Of a DNA stretch of 11,345 nucleotides, positions 1 through 7,062 are shown piece by piece. The notes beneath the pieces were generated by a model, which was not told the DNA's origin, did not search any database, and saw nothing but the letters and a program-made list of their open reading frames with translations. Position 1 is the stretch's first letter. The number at the start of each line of letters is the position of its first letter. Origin of the DNA: an uncultured Lachnospiraceae bacterium (GTDB lineage Bacteria; Bacillota_A; Clostridia; Lachnospirales; Lachnospiraceae); assembly GCA_902767195.1 (NCBI GenBank), contig CACXGS010000356.1:1-11345 (forward strand), written 5' to 3'. Made by a program: the position numbers and the translations under genes.

Positions 1-41
1 CGGAAGCCAACACGGAAGACTTCAGCAGCCTGGTGAAATAA
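1..41 (+). CDS. C-terminal end of an unidentified upstream gene
   Basis: An open frame from base 3 encodes EANTEDFSSLVK and stops at TAA 39-41. It is truncated by the window's left edge. A strong intrinsic terminator begins about 20 nt after the stop, which is what one expects at a real gene end and is the main reason to believe it. Twelve residues are too few to assign a family. It could be a regulator of the metal ATPase downstream, but nothing visible shows that. Confidence 0.45.
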   Translation, partial: EANTEDFSSLVK

Positions 42-61
42 CAATCAGCGATATTATAGAG

Positions 62-99
62 AAAAGGTCTGCTTTTCAGAGCAGACCTTATTTTTTTGT
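62..99 (+). terminator. Rho-independent terminator of the upstream gene
   Basis: A perfect 9-bp stem pairs AAGGTCTGC (64-72) with GCAGACCTT (81-89) around an 8-nt loop. It is followed by a run of seven T (91-97) and further T-rich sequence. It lies about 20 nt after the stop at 41 and before the ATPase promoter, so it should insulate the ATPase from upstream transcription. Confidence 0.9.
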
Positions 100-119
100 T
101 TCTTAAATATATATATAGA

Positions 120-148
120 TTGACAAAGTGCTGGAAGAGGAATACAAT
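120..148 (+). promoter_or_regulatory. Sigma-A promoter of the metal ATPase gene
   Basis: The -35 box TTGACA (120-125) is a perfect match. The spacer is exactly 17 nt, and the -10 box TACAAT (143-148) matches 5 of 6. The predicted transcription start is near 155, giving a leader of about 113 nt before the ATG at 268. A promoter this close to consensus should be strong unless repressed, which fits the palindrome just downstream. Confidence 0.85.
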
Positions 149-162
149 ATGAATATCAATAG

Positions 163-186
163 TTGAATGATTGTTCAATTATTCAA
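163..186 (+). promoter_or_regulatory. 24-bp palindromic operator, ArsR/SmtB-like
   Basis: The left half TTGAATGATTGT and right half TCAATTATTCAA are reverse complements at 10 of 12 positions, centred between 174 and 175. It starts about 8 nt after the predicted transcription start, so a bound protein would block initiation or early elongation. The TGAAy...rTTCA layout with a long imperfect repeat is typical of operators for ArsR/SmtB metal-sensing repressors (SmtB, ZiaR, CzrA), which commonly control Zn/Cd exporters. The repressor gene is not visible in the window. The palindrome is directly seen; the family assignment is inference. Confidence 0.65.
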
Positions 187-267
187 GTGAAATGTTGTTA
201 TGATCTTTTATTATAATCTTATAAGTGTTACGGATAAGCGATTATTTTATCAGAAAGGAAGTCCAAT

Positions 268-2892
268 ATGCAGAAAAAAGTATATATTCTCGAAGGCCTG
301 GATTGTGCAAACTGCGCTGCCAGGATCGAGGACAGACTTCAGAAGATGGAAGGACTTGAAGATGTATCTGTGACTTACGCTACCAAACAGCTCCGCTTTG
401 CAGCAGAGGATCCTGAGAGCATGCTGCCAAAGATTATCGAAGTCATTGATGCTATTGAGCCGGATGTGGAAGTTGTGGAACGGGGAAGAAGGAGTAATAC
501 GACGGCAGCCCACAGTCACGATCACTCGCATCATGATCACCATCATAATCACGGAGATGCCTGCGGCTGCGGCCACGACCACGACCATGACCATCATCAC
601 GAACATGGAGATGCCTGCGGCTGCGGTCACGACCACAATCATGATCATGACCACGACCATGAACATGAGCATGATCATGACCACGATCACGAGTATCATC
701 ATGAACATGAGCATGATGAGGATATGGAGAAGAGAGTCTATATTCTTGAAGGTCTTGACTGTGCCAATTGTGCAGCGAAGATCGAAGCAAAAATCAGGTC
801 TATGCCGGAGGTGGGATTTGCTTCTGTTGCCTATGCTACAAAACAGCTTCGTGTTTCCGCCAACAATCAGGACGAATTGATGCCAAAGATGCAGGCGGTG
901 ATTGATTCGATCGAAGATGGAGTGACCCTGGTTCCCAAAGACACCAGACCTGCTTCAGAAGAAAAAACAGAAAAGAAGGAATCCATTATGGACAATCCGC
1001 TTTTCAGTATTTTTGCAGGAGCCGTCATTTTCATCATTGGGGAGATTTTAATTCATACGGTGATTCCGGAACACTCTATTGCTTCTTTTGCGATATTCAT
1101 TGCTGCCTATCTGATTCTTGGAGGCAAAGTCCTGATGGCTGCCTTTAAGAATATTCAGAAGGGACAGGTTTTTGATGAGAATTTCCTCATGTGTATTGCC
1201 ACCATCGGCGCTTTCTGCATACAGGAATTTCCCGAGGCGGTTGGTGTTATGCTCTTCTACCGGATCGGAGAATATTTTGAAGATCGTGCGACGGAACAGA
1301 GCCGGAGTCAGATCATGGAGGCTGTGGATCTGAGACCGGAAGTTGTTAATCTGGTAATCGGGGATGACATCCGGGTTATTGATGCAGAGGAAGCTAATGT
1401 AGGTGACATCCTTCTGGTTCGCCCCGGAGACCGTATACCTCTTGACGGTGTTGTCATTGATGGGGAGAGCCGCATTGATACCTCGCCGGTAACTGGTGAG
1501 CCGGTTCCCGTTATGGTAAGAATCGGAGACAATGTTGTGTCCGGCTGCGTGAATACCTCCGGACAGCTGAAGATGCGCGTAGAAAAAGTACTGGAAGAAT
1601 CCATGGTGACCCGTATTCTGGATTCCGTGGAAAATGCCGCGGCCAGCAAGCCGGAAATCGATAAGTTTATAACTAAGTTTGCAAGAGTTTATACACCATT
1701 TGTAGTATTCCTTGCTCTTTTTGTAGCGCTGGTGCTCCCCCTTGTAATTCCCGGCTGGCATTATCTGGTTGATCCGGCTTACAGAGGAGCAGAAAGTGTA
1801 ATCTGGGGCAGAGAAGGAACTGCCTCCATATATACAGCCCTTACCTTCCTGGTTATCAGCTGCCCATGTGCTCTGGTACTCAGTGTTCCTCTGGCTTTCT
1901 TCTCCGGCATCGGTGCCGCATCAAAAAAAGGTATTCTTTTTAAAGGCGGTATTGCGATTGAAGGATTGAAGGGGACCAGGGCAGTGGTCATGGATAAGAC
2001 CGGAACCATTACCAAAGGTAATTTTGTGGTACAGAAGGCGGAGTCCCTGGATCCTTCTATCACAGAGGATCAGCTTCTGGCAATCAGTGCCAGCTGTGAG
2101 CTGTCTTCCACTCATCCGATTGGAAGCAGTATTGTAACTGCGGCAGAGGAGAGGGGACTGGAGATTGAACGGCCTTCTTCCGTGGAAGAAATTGCAGGAG
2201 AGGGCATTAAAGCGGTTCTGACAAAAGGGACGGCCCTGGTCGGAAACCGCAAGCTGATGGAACGCTTTGGGATTGATCTGGGTGATTATCAAAAAGAAGA
2301 TTTCGGTACGGAAGTACTGGTGGCATTAGATGACAGATTTATCGGACACATTGTTATTTCCGATACGATCAAGGAAGATGCGGCAGCGGCCATTGCCAGT
2401 GTGAAAAACCTGGGGATTAAGACCGTTATGCTGACAGGAGATGCTGAGGACAGCTCCAGGGCAGTAGCAGATCAGACTGGAGTGGATGAAATGTATGCCA
2501 GGCTTCTTCCGGAAGATAAGCTGACCCGGCTGCAGAAGATTCGTGAGAAAGACGGAGCCGTTATGTTTATCGGCGATGGCATCAATGATGCACCGGTTCT
2601 GGCAGGAGCGGATGTAGGAGCCGCAATGGGCAGTGGAGCCGATGCTGCTATTGAGGCAGCGGATGTGGTATTCATGAACTCTGAGATGAATGCTATTCCG
2701 GAGGCACTGAGTATCGCAAGAATGACCAACAGAATCTCCTGGCAGAACGTATATTTTGCTTTAGCGGTTAAGATCATTGTCATGATTATGGGACTGTTCG
2801 GTTTCGCCAATATGTGGCTGGCAGTCTTTGCGGATACCGGCGTATCGGTACTCTGTCTGCTGAATTCCATCCGAATCCTTCGGAGAAAGTAA
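268..2892 (+). CDS. zntA: Zn/Cd/Pb-exporting P1B-type ATPase with two HMA domains and a His-rich linker
   Basis: Cytoplasmic-membrane pump that couples ATP hydrolysis to export of divalent soft metals (Zn, Cd, Pb). Domains: HMA1 with GLDCANCA (residues 10-17, Cys13/Cys16); a linker (82-150) with 31 His and two GDACGCG motifs; HMA2 repeating the same motif (Cys165/Cys168); about eight membrane segments between 246 and 868; actuator TGEP (409-412); metal-site CPC (532-534); phosphorylated Asp576 in DKTGT; HP motif His616-Pro617; GDGINDAP (769-776). Lys835 and Asp856 in the last two helices sit where the Zn/Cd-specific P1B-2 group has its conserved Lys and Asp, which argues against a copper pump. 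The family is usually about 700-750 residues; the extra length is the second HMA plus linker. AGGAAG (256-261) sits 6 nt before the ATG. It is alone behind its own promoter/operator, so probably metal-inducible. The name zntA rather than cadA is a convention choice. Confidence 0.95.
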   Translation: MQKKVYILEGLDCANCAARIEDRLQKMEGLEDVSVTYATKQLRFAAEDPESMLPKIIEVIDAIEPDVEVVERGRRSNTTAAHSHDHSHHDHHHNHGDACGCGHDHDHDHHHEHGDACGCGHDHNHDHDHDHEHEHDHDHDHEYHHEHEHDEDMEKRVYILEGLDCANCAAKIEAKIRSMPEVGFASVAYATKQLRVSANNQDELMPKMQAVIDSIEDGVTLVPKDTRPASEEKTEKKESIMDNPLFSIFAGAVIFIIGEILIHTVIPEHSIASFAIFIAAYLILGGKVLMAAFKNIQKGQVFDENFLMCIATIGAFCIQEFPEAVGVMLFYRIGEYFEDRATEQSRSQIMEAVDLRPEVVNLVIGDDIRVIDAEEANVGDILLVRPGDRIPLDGVVIDGESRIDTSPVTGEPVPVMVRIGDNVVSGCVNTSGQLKMRVEKVLEESMVTRILDSVENAAASKPEIDKFITKFARVYTPFVVFLALFVALVLPLVIPGWHYLVDPAYRGAESVIWGREGTASIYTALTFLVISCPCALVLSVPLAFFSGIGAASKKGILFKGGIAIEGLKGTRAVVMDKTGTITKGNFVVQKAESLDPSITEDQLLAISASCELSSTHPIGSSIVTAAEERGLEIERPSSVEEIAGEGIKAVLTKGTALVGNRKLMERFGIDLGDYQKEDFGTEVLVALDDRFIGHIVISDTIKEDAAAAIASVKNLGIKTVMLTGDAEDSSRAVADQTGVDEMYARLLPEDKLTRLQKIREKDGAVMFIGDGINDAPVLAGADVGAAMGSGADAAIEAADVVFMNSEMNAIPEALSIARMTNRISWQNVYFALAVKIIVMIMGLFGFANMWLAVFADTGVSVLCLLNSIRILRRK
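550..657 (+). repeat. Two tandem 54-nt units inside the ATPase His-rich linker
   Basis: Units 550-603 and 604-657 each encode 18 residues starting HGDACGCGHDH (residues 95-112 and 113-130). The first 36 nt of each unit are nearly identical; the tails differ by synonymous and His/Asn/Asp changes. The flanking sequence continues as irregular His-Asp/His-Glu codons (CAC/CAT GAC/GAT). It is an in-frame tandem duplication, prone to slippage, so copy number may vary between strains. Confidence 0.85.
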
Positions 2893-2921
2893 AAAAAGGG
2901 ATAAAAGAGACATGCTCTATG

Positions 2922-2967
2922 GCACCGACTGGCGGCAAACCGTCAGCCGGTGCTAAATTTTATTTTG
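2922..2967 (+). terminator. Terminator between the convergent ATPase and minus-strand operon
   Basis: Arms 2922-2935 and 2940-2953 form a 14-position stem (GCACCG...CTGGCGG against CCGTCAG...CGGTGC) with one A-C mismatch and one G-T pair, closed by a CAAA loop. A T-rich tail (TAAATTTTATTTTG) follows on the plus strand. It starts 30 nt after the ATPase stop and ends 8 nt before the stop of the convergent gene. Read on the minus strand the same hairpin is followed by a T-run only about 20 nt away, so termination in that direction may be weaker. Confidence 0.8.
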
Positions 2968-2974
2968 TATCTAA

Positions 2975-3313
2975 TCAGTCCTGAAAAAAGTTGACATTCA
3001 GGACGATGCCGGTTCGGTCCATGGCGAGCCTGTATGCCTCTCCCCGGGTGATTGGCTTACCATCTAAATAGTACTCGTTGCTGCTTCCGGGCTTCGGGAT
3101 GCAGGTAATACCGATATTTGCCCATCCGTCATCGACTTTCTGTGAGCAGCTGCCCCAGTGAAAGGTTGTGTAAGTCATGCCGTATCTCTCGTTCATCAGT
3201 CCCAGCTTAAAGAGGAATTCGCTGTCTCGGGCAGTCTCGGCAAAGCTGCCCCCGATGATTTCTTCCAGTTCCTCCGGAGTCAGTCTTACGATTTCATGTT
3301 TTTTGTCCATCAT
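2975..3313 (-). CDS. Small protein with a double-glycine (C39-type) leader motif, function unknown
   Basis: The 112-residue product is not a family I recognise. Its N-terminus carries [12 protein letters not shown] (residues 11-22), which matches the LSxxELxxIxGG leader consensus at -12, -11 (Thr for Ser), -8, -7, -4, -2 and -1. Cleavage after Gly22 would release a 90-residue product with two cysteines (56 and 71) and a polar C-terminal part ([15 protein letters not shown]). Known family behaviour: such leaders are cut by C39 peptidase-ABC exporters; none is in the window. AGGAGG lies 4 nt before the first ATG and 7 nt before the second (3310), so translation may begin at Met2. The first ATG overlaps the TGA of the macrodomain gene (ATGA), implying translational coupling as the operon's last gene. 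An ordinary cytosolic protein with a chance match remains possible. Confidence 0.75.
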   Translation of the reverse strand: MMDKKHEIVRLTPEELEEIIGGSFAETARDSEFLFKLGLMNERYGMTYTTFHWGSCSQKVDDGWANIGITCIPKPGSSNEYYLDGKPITRGEAYRLAMDRTGIVLNVNFFQD

Positions 3314-3855
3314 TTCTCCTCCTGAAACAGTGTTTCCTTCAGAGCCTTTTCATAAGCGGCCCTTGTTCTTGCATCAAAGAGAACCCACACAATCTTATCG
3401 AAGGCTTCCGGATGTGCTTTGACGTAATCAATGACAGTTGCTACTGCTAAAGGGGCTGCCTGGTCCAAAGGATAAGAGTAGACGCCGGTGGAAATGGAGG
3501 GGAAAGCAATGCTCCGAATTCCCCGGCTTTCTGCCAGGGCCAGGGAATTCCGGTAGCAGTTAGCCAGAAGGCGTGCTTCTCCCATATCTCCTCCACGCCA
3601 GATGGGACCGACGGTATGGATCACATAGTCACAGGGAAGCCTGTAAGCTCCGGTTATCTTTGCTTCTCCCGTCTCACATCCGTGAAGTGTCATACATTCT
3701 TTTAAAAGTTCGCGGCCTGCAGCCCGGTGAATGGCTCCGTCCACACCGCCACCGCCAAGCAGAGAATTGTTGGCGGCATTGACAATGGCCGTGACAGAAT
3801 CAATCTTGGTGATATCTCCCTGAAGGGTACGAATTTCCGTATTGCCGTATTTCAT
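3310..3855 (-). CDS. Macrodomain protein, probable ADP-ribose/O-acetyl-ADP-ribose hydrolase
   Basis: A 181-residue single-domain macrodomain, the normal size for the MacroD/YmdB-type group that binds ADP-ribose and often hydrolyses O-acetyl-ADP-ribose or mono-ADP-ribosyl esters on proteins. Visible motifs: GDIT (13-16), IVNAAN (24-29), [10 protein letters not shown] (34-43, the catalytic-type loop), VIHTVGP (78-84) and PSISTGVY (119-126, phosphate-binding loop). I chose the ATG at 3855 because AGGGAGG lies 6 nt upstream; an in-frame ATG at 3876, overlapping the pncB stop as ATGA, would add seven residues but has no good ribosome site. It lies 17 nt after pncB and overlaps the next gene by 4 nt, placing ADP-ribose turnover beside NAD synthesis. 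The substrate (protein, nucleic acid or free O-acetyl-ADP-ribose) cannot be told from sequence. Confidence 0.92.
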   Translation of the reverse strand: MKYGNTEIRTLQGDITKIDSVTAIVNAANNSLLGGGGVDGAIHRAAGRELLKECMTLHGCETGEAKITGAYRLPCDYVIHTVGPIWRGGDMGEARLLANCYRNSLALAESRGIRSIAFPSISTGVYSYPLDQAAPLAVATVIDYVKAHPEAFDKIVWVLFDARTRAAYEKALKETLFQEEK

Positions 3856-3872
3856 GAAAATCCTCCCTGTAC

Positions 3873-5096
3873 TCATACTCGCAGTGAATTATTCCCTGTC
3901 TGATTGTCCATTCTCCAGTCAATACATCTCTGCAGATAATGAACATAAGCCGGATTCTTACACATGCCTTTACCCTTGGTATCAGAGATCTTGGCCACAT
4001 CCATACCATTGCATACCGTAGTCTTCATGACGATGTTCAGCGCAGGAACGTCGGTGTCGTTGGAAATGTATGTGCCGATTCCGAAAGCGACCTTTGCCTG
4101 GCCTTTAAAGTATTCTTTTATCCTGTTTGCCTTTTCAAAATTCAGGCTGTCGCTGAAAAGCAGAGTTTTGGTCATAGGATCGATCTCCAGAGACTTGTAA
4201 TGACGGATCATTTTGTCACCCCACTCATAGGGGTCTCCACTGTCGTGTCTGACACCACTGAAAAGAGTGGCATAGGTTAACTGGAAATCTTCCAGGAAGC
4301 AATCGGTAGTGATGGCATCTGTCAGAGCGGTTCCGTTTAAGACACCGTACTCTTTGATCCAGGCATCCATAGAATACCAGTTGGAATAAGACGGATTATG
4401 CTTATGGTTGCCCTGACCGACGCACATGATCCACTCATGGGCCATGGTGCCGATGGGGGTAATGCCATATTTCTTGGCAAGATAGACATTGGAAGTTCCC
4501 ACGAAAGTGGAATCCGGATAATGATGATCTTTAAAAGCCTCGACCGCCAGGGTCTGAGCCTCTCCGGAAAGCCTGCGTCTTAATCCGAATTCTGAGAAGG
4601 GGCCGATATTATACTGGCCACTCTCAATATTCTGAATCTTGGCAGCCAGGCGCTCTTTAAAACTGTCCAGCAGATGGTCATAGTCGTAGGCCATGCGGAA
4701 ATAGACTTCGTTGACAATCGCCAGGGTGGGAATCTCGTACATAGAAGTGTTCAGCCAGGTGCCTCTGGTCTCGATAGTGAGACCGCAGGGATCGTCTGTC
4801 CCGAAAGAAAAGTCCTCATAGCGGGGAGCCCAGAGCCGGAGGAAATCACAGTAGGAACCCTTGATCCATTTGATTCGGTCCAGGTATTCCAGCTCCTCTT
4901 CCGTAAAACGAAGATTACAGTATAAACGGATCTGACGTTTAATTTCCTTTACCATCTCCGTAGTGAAATGCACGTCCTTATTTCGGCATTTGAAGGTCCA
5001 GGTCGTCTTATAATCACTGAACTGATGATAAATGGCCTGTCCCATAGAAAACTTATAGGCATCGGTTTCAAGTAAACTGGTGATAATAGGATCCAT
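3873..5096 (-). CDS. pncB: Nicotinate phosphoribosyltransferase
   Basis: Converts nicotinate and PRPP, with ATP hydrolysis, to nicotinate mononucleotide in the Preiss-Handler NAD salvage route (cytosolic). The 407 residues match the roughly 400-residue enterobacterial-type enzyme. Motifs: [14 protein letters not shown] near the start (8-21), [12 protein letters not shown] (200-211), GTMAHEW (216-222) with His220 at the position of the transiently phosphorylated histidine, GVRHDSGDP (281-289), SDSLNFEKA (315-323) and [10 protein letters not shown] (338-347). The ATG at 5096 is chosen because AGGAGG sits 6 nt upstream; an earlier in-frame ATG at 5144 has no ribosome site and would add a non-conserved lysine-rich extension. 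It follows the membrane protein gene by 66 nt, with no terminator or clear promoter between, so it is probably in the same transcript. Confidence 0.96.
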   Translation of the reverse strand: MDPIITSLLETDAYKFSMGQAIYHQFSDYKTTWTFKCRNKDVHFTTEMVKEIKRQIRLYCNLRFTEEELEYLDRIKWIKGSYCDFLRLWAPRYEDFSFGTDDPCGLTIETRGTWLNTSMYEIPTLAIVNEVYFRMAYDYDHLLDSFKERLAAKIQNIESGQYNIGPFSEFGLRRRLSGEAQTLAVEAFKDHHYPDSTFVGTSNVYLAKKYGITPIGTMAHEWIMCVGQGNHKHNPSYSNWYSMDAWIKEYGVLNGTALTDAITTDCFLEDFQLTYATLFSGVRHDSGDPYEWGDKMIRHYKSLEIDPMTKTLLFSDSLNFEKANRIKEYFKGQAKVAFGIGTYISNDTDVPALNIVMKTTVCNGMDVAKISDTKGKGMCKNPAYVHYLQRCIDWRMDNQTGNNSLRV

Positions 5097-5162
5097 ATTC
5101 TGCCTCCTTTTTTTTGGATTTTTTGAAGAATGATATGTTAACAATTGAATAATACCGCTTTT

Positions 5163-6995
5163 TCATTTTTGCGGGGGTGCGGAAACCGTATTCTCCCCGG
5201 TGTTTGTATTGGGATGCTTGATGGAGTATGCAGCATCCGCTCCGTAAGCGACCAGGAGAACCAGACAGACAGCGATCAGCACATTCTTCCGCAGTCTGGA
5301 GAAGAGGTACTCCAGAAGGGGCGCCAGAAGATAGACGATGGCGCAGCATCCGATTCCGAAGAGGAGTAAACCTTCCGCACAGATTCGCCCATGGAGATTC
5401 AGGAAATATCCGTCATAGGACCACCATGACTGATGATATTTTGTTTCCAGAAATAAGGCAGAGAAGTATTCCAGTGTTCCGCAAAGCAGGGTTGCTATCA
5501 GACCTTCCAGAACAGGATTCTTTCGGAAACGGTTGCAGAAAACAAGGACAATAATAGCGCCGGCTCCATAGATAGGAAGCCATGGCCCGTGGAAGGTCCC
5601 CCGATTGGCCAGTGTTCCTGTCTGGATCAGATGGAGGGCCACCTCCCAGCTCCATCCGAGGAAGGATATAGAGATGAAGATCATAAACAGATCCCACAGA
5701 GTATAGCTTTTCAGGTAGGAAACACTTTTGGGTTTCTCCATCCTCCTGGCGGAGAAGAAAGGACACAGAAGACGGGGATAGATCTCTCCTGACATTTCAG
5801 CCTTATTGCGGCTTATAGCATGCTTTCTTCCTTCCTGCTCATCGTAATCCCGCTTCTGATTGATGCCTCCTAACCAGATGCCGAACCAGTCGACGACGGT
5901 TTTACGAAAGCCGGTCAGAGCAATTCTGTTCTCGTGGATTAGTGAGATTTCATCGATGACATGGAAATAGGTCTCATAGAGAGTGATCCGGTCTGCCTGC
6001 TCAAAGAGGCAGGAATCATTCAGCAGATCACTTCCCTCGATGCCTGTCTCCAGTGCTTTTTCCTGGATCCTCGCGTAGATCTCCGCATAGCAGGACAGGC
6101 GGTAGGCTACCCCATATGCCATGTCGGATATGCCGAAAGTGACGATGCCCAGCAAATACCATCCCAAAAATGTGACGTGTATCATAAAAAGATCCAGTTT
6201 ATGGCCATTCATCATCTTTCTGGAAAGAGTAATGGCCTCTTTGGAAGTAAGGGTGGGATTCTCTGCCATGATATATGGCACAGCCCAGTAGGAAAAATAT
6301 TTAATAAATCCTCCTATGACAGTCAGGAACCACAGAGCATTGAGAATATATTTGACCAGCATGGTGCGGGATGTCCGTAACCACTGTCTCAGTGTGGTAA
6401 AATAAAGGATATTCATTAATGGGACAGAGGCGTAAACCCGGGCTTCCAGGAAAGCACGGCGGATGGCGGCCGAATATACATTGATAAAGAAAGTAAAGAT
6501 CAGAACATACCATATAGTAGCAATGACAACGGAAATAGCGCTCGCTTCGATATTGCCCCGGGATATGGTCCTGACCGCCTCGGCCAGCGTCCATAGAAGA
6601 CGATGAGACTCTTTGCCATTGACGATCTGGGCCAGAAGACCCTGGGATTTCCCCAGGATACCGGCTTTTTCTGCTTTTTTGGTCAGAAAATCAGGCAGGA
6701 GATACCAGGGAGAGGAATCATTGCTTCCCCGTTCCAGCTCCACTTCCCATTCGGACTCCTCTTTTTTTCCCTTCTCGTCCTCCTCTTCTACCTCTCTCTC
6801 TACTTCAAGGGAGGGAAGGGAATAATTCACAGAAAAGAAGGAATAACTCCACTGTCCCTTGGAGTATTTGAATTCTCCCCCGTAAAGGACCAGCAGCAGA
6901 GCCAGGAAAACCAGGAAGATATAATGGCTTCGCAGGATAGCATGGCCACGCTTTTTGATTTCTTTTCTTTCATTAAATAACAGGTATTGACCCAT
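5163..6995 (-). CDS. Fused DUF975 / PF06541 (CmpB-like) integral membrane protein
   Basis: The 610-residue polytopic membrane protein joins two domains usually described separately. Residues about 1-310 resemble DUF975: a basic N-terminus, a first membrane segment (24-38), segments near 153-175, 213-240 and 270-290, and the signature ENPTLTSKEAITLSRKMMNGH (split here at 245-265). Residues about 434-590 match PF06541, annotated as a putative type IV ABC transporter (CmpB): GWSWE (447-451), NRG-FHGPWLPIYG (464-477), GTLEY (506-510), SWWSYDG (523-529) and NLHGRIC (533-539). A charged Glu/Lys-rich stretch (61-90) follows the first membrane segment and may be a local insertion. No ATPase or solute-binding partner is nearby, so a transport role is unproven. 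GGAG lies 8 nt before the ATG. It is the first gene behind the 7034-7062 promoter and probably cotranscribed with pncB. Confidence 0.85.
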   Translation of the reverse strand: MGQYLLFNERKEIKKRGHAILRSHYIFLVFLALLLVLYGGEFKYSKGQWSYSFFSVNYSLPSLEVEREVEEEDEKGKKEESEWEVELERGSNDSSPWYLLPDFLTKKAEKAGILGKSQGLLAQIVNGKESHRLLWTLAEAVRTISRGNIEASAISVVIATIWYVLIFTFFINVYSAAIRRAFLEARVYASVPLMNILYFTTLRQWLRTSRTMLVKYILNALWFLTVIGGFIKYFSYWAVPYIMAENPTLTSKEAITLSRKMMNGHKLDLFMIHVTFLGWYLLGIVTFGISDMAYGVAYRLSCYAEIYARIQEKALETGIEGSDLLNDSCLFEQADRITLYETYFHVIDEISLIHENRIALTGFRKTVVDWFGIWLGGINQKRDYDEQEGRKHAISRNKAEMSGEIYPRLLCPFFSARRMEKPKSVSYLKSYTLWDLFMIFISISFLGWSWEVALHLIQTGTLANRGTFHGPWLPIYGAGAIIVLVFCNRFRKNPVLEGLIATLLCGTLEYFSALFLETKYHQSWWSYDGYFLNLHGRICAEGLLLFGIGCCAIVYLLAPLLEYLFSRLRKNVLIAVCLVLLVAYGADAAYSIKHPNTNTGENTVSAPPQK

Positions 6996-7027
6996 TTTAT
7001 TCTCCAGTATTTCTAAATCATTTCTTG

Positions 7028-7046
7028 TTTTATCTTATAGATAAAA
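7028..7046. repeat. Perfect 19-bp AT-rich palindrome over the -10 box
   Basis: TTTTATCT (7028-7035) and AGATAAAA (7039-7046) are exact reverse complements around TAT. It covers the -10 box and the predicted start of the minus-strand operon promoter, the placement expected of a repressor operator. In RNA it would be a weak AU hairpin. A chance palindrome in AT-rich sequence is the alternative. Confidence 0.5.
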
Positions 7047-7062
7047 ATAGAGTTTTTGTCAT
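7034..7062 (-). promoter_or_regulatory. Promoter of the membrane protein-pncB-macrodomain operon
   Basis: Read on the minus strand: -35 box ATGACA (7062-7057, 5 of 6), a 17-nt spacer, and -10 box TATAAG (7039-7034, 5 of 6). The predicted start is near 7027, giving a leader of about 32 nt to the ATG at 6995. The -35 box overlaps the TGA of the upstream phosphoesterase gene, so readthrough from that gene may also contribute. Confidence 0.7.

Noticed and set aside
212..217. Second TATAAT upstream of the ATPase gene as an alternative promoter
   Set aside because: The only decent -35-like hexamer (TTGTTA 195-200) is 11 nt away, too close. The 120-148 promoter is far better.
250..790. Long minus-strand frames opposite the His-rich linker, one very hydrophobic (Met/Val/Ile-rich) and one His/Asp/Arg-rich
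   Set aside because: They are the mirror of repeated CAY-GAY codons in the ATPase gene. They have no ribosome sites, and the composition follows directly from the repeat.
1048..1761. Minus-strand open frame of 237 codons inside the ATPase gene
   Set aside because: It is antisense to the conserved P-type ATPase core and has no recognisable domain.
5097..5162. Internal promoter between the membrane protein and pncB (TATTAT at 5154-5149 on the minus strand)
   Set aside because: The hexamer 17 nt upstream is C-rich on the minus strand and does not resemble a -35 box. Cotranscription from 7034-7062 is the simpler reading.
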